Part shown: positions 49,447 to 50,294 of the stretch, piece after piece
Numbering within the stretch: the first letter of the stretch is position 1
Layout of the letters: the number at the start of each line of letters is the position of its first letter
Assembly (NCBI GenBank): GCA_022768245.1
Contig: JALEMR010000059.1
Span: 1-50,294, forward strand
Reading direction: 5' to 3'
From: Oscillospiraceae bacterium
GTDB lineage: Bacteria; Bacillota; Clostridia; Oscillospirales; Ruminococcaceae
DNA length: 50,294 bases
Notes under the pieces: model-generated
Databases searched by the model: none
Told to the model about the DNA's origin: nothing
The model's input: only the letters and a program-made list of their open reading frames with translations
Made by a program: the position numbers and the translations under genes

Positions 49447-50294
49447 TTGAAGCTCATCTGTCTTATCGAAAACACCGCGGTGGACGACAAGCTCTACGCC
49501 GAGAACGGTCTGTCGTTTTATGTTGAGTTCGGTGGGAAAAGCTACCTTATCGACGCAGGGCTTACCGGAAAGGCAATGGAGAACGCCCGGCGCATGAAGC
49601 TGCCGGTGGACAGCCTTGAGTCGGTGGTGATAACCCACAATCACATGGGGCATATCGGCGGTATCGACGCTGTAATGCGGCTCAATCCCACTGCGGAGAT
49701 ATATCTGCGCGCCGGCGCACAGACCGAGCGTTTCCGCAAGAACGGGCTGTTCAAGGAAGCCGCCGGAATGGGGAAGGGTTTCTTCAAGAAATACGCGGAT
49801 AATCTCACGCTGTTCAACAGTTTTTCAGAGGTGGCGGAGGGATTTTACCTTGCCTCCTGCGAGGTGTTCGAGGAGAAGAACATAAATCCCGACAGGTGCT
49901 GCTTTGCCTTGGACGGAAAGAAGCAGCTGCCCTATGACTTTTCTGACGAGTGCTTTGCGGTGATATTCCCAAAAAAGCGCAAGGCGGACGGTCTGGTAGT
50001 GATCGGTGGGTGTTTCCATTGTGGAATACAGAATGTTCTGGATACTGTGGAGCTTAACTGGCCGGGTATACCGGTGCTGGGCGTCATTGGCGGATTTCAT
50101 TTTATGGGTACGAACCCGAAAAACCTGGGCTGTTCTGCGGACTACATCGCGGCGCAGGCGAGGGCGCTGAAGCTCAGCAGCGCGGAGAAGATATACGCCT
50201 GCCACTGCACCGGCTTCAAGGGCTTCGACCTTATGGACGAGATACTTGGCGACCGGCTGATGTACATCGGCGGCGGCGAGGAAGTCGATATATA
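49447..50294 (+). CDS. MBL-fold metallo-hydrolase, COG1237-like (3' end outside window)
   Basis: The frame runs 282 codons from a TTG start, eight bases after GGGGAG, to the window edge. The metallo-beta-lactamase motif reads THNHMGHIGG: His64, His66 and His69 are kept, but the Asp of the usual HxHxDH is Gly68. Other family marks are GGCFHCGIQN, VIGGFHFMG and ACHCTG, as in the dihydropterin-ribofuranosyl-phosphate-synthase-like MBL group. Loss of the Asp that binds the second metal should weaken or change catalysis. It is in an operon with the DtxR-family regulator. Confidence 0.8.
   Translation, partial: MKLICLIENTAVDDKLYAENGLSFYVEFGGKSYLIDAGLTGKAMENARRMKLPVDSLESVVITHNHMGHIGGIDAVMRLNPTAEIYLRAGAQTERFRKNGLFKEAAGMGKGFFKKYADNLTLFNSFSEVAEGFYLASCEVFEEKNINPDRCCFALDGKKQLPYDFSDECFAVIFPKKRKADGLVVIGGCFHCGIQNVLDTVELNWPGIPVLGVIGGFHFMGTNPKNLGCSADYIAAQARALKLSSAEKIYACHCTGFKGFDLMDEILGDRLMYIGGGEEVDI

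Overview
The window looks like the replication-origin region of a low-GC Gram-positive gut anaerobe. A Ruminococcus-like member of the Oscillospiraceae is my best guess, inferred from family content (RemB, Noc plus ParB, PPDK, a cytoplasmic GH27 enzyme, a Thr/Ser/Glu-rich SGNH lipoprotein) and style; I could not test it by search. Two diverging gene arms flank a dnaA-dnaN intergenic region that has the marks of oriC: an AT-rich stretch, repeated TTTTCAACA-type boxes and a DnaA-trio-like CTA run at about 27667-27684.

Left of the origin, reading outward on the minus strand: rpmH, rnpA, yidD, yidC, jag, mnmE, mnmG, rsmG, noc, parA, parB, serS. Further out lie an SGNH-hydrolase lipoprotein, guaB, a GH27 alpha-galactosidase, a GT-C glycosyltransferase, a GtrA/FAD-oxidoreductase pair, a MoxR-ATPase/VWA pair, a SIMPL-domain protein and the 3' end of ppdK. 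Right of the origin on the plus strand: dnaA, dnaN, rlbA, recF, remB, gyrB, a YcxB-like gene and gyrA. Then comes a second, diverged, mirror-image set: mnmG2, rsmG2, noc2, parA2, parB2, serS2. An ABC exporter with a long coiled-coil permease, an AstE/ASPA-type deacylase, a DtxR/MntR regulator and an MBL-fold hydrolase close the window.

The most striking feature is this duplicated six-gene block placed symmetrically around oriC, both copies pointing away from it. The copies are far from identical: serS is very similar, mnmG moderately so, noc and parA only about half identical by eye. Everything right of the gyrA terminator (about 36.5 kb) also changes codon habit, with proline mostly CCC before and mostly CCG after. 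The second block therefore looks imported from a relative; a chimeric assembly join is the main alternative. Eight parS sites of a C/G-variant type (core TGTTCCACATGGAACA) are spread over both arms, one inside a coding region, and a parS lies just upstream of each parA promoter.

Other structure: a dispersed repeat made of TAG-headed heptamers plus a conserved hairpin module supplies the stop codons of mnmG1 and remB; there are two MITE-like elements (179-280 and 48814-48973); and a short SD-led minicistron overlaps the start of dnaA, with a weaker case at gyrB.
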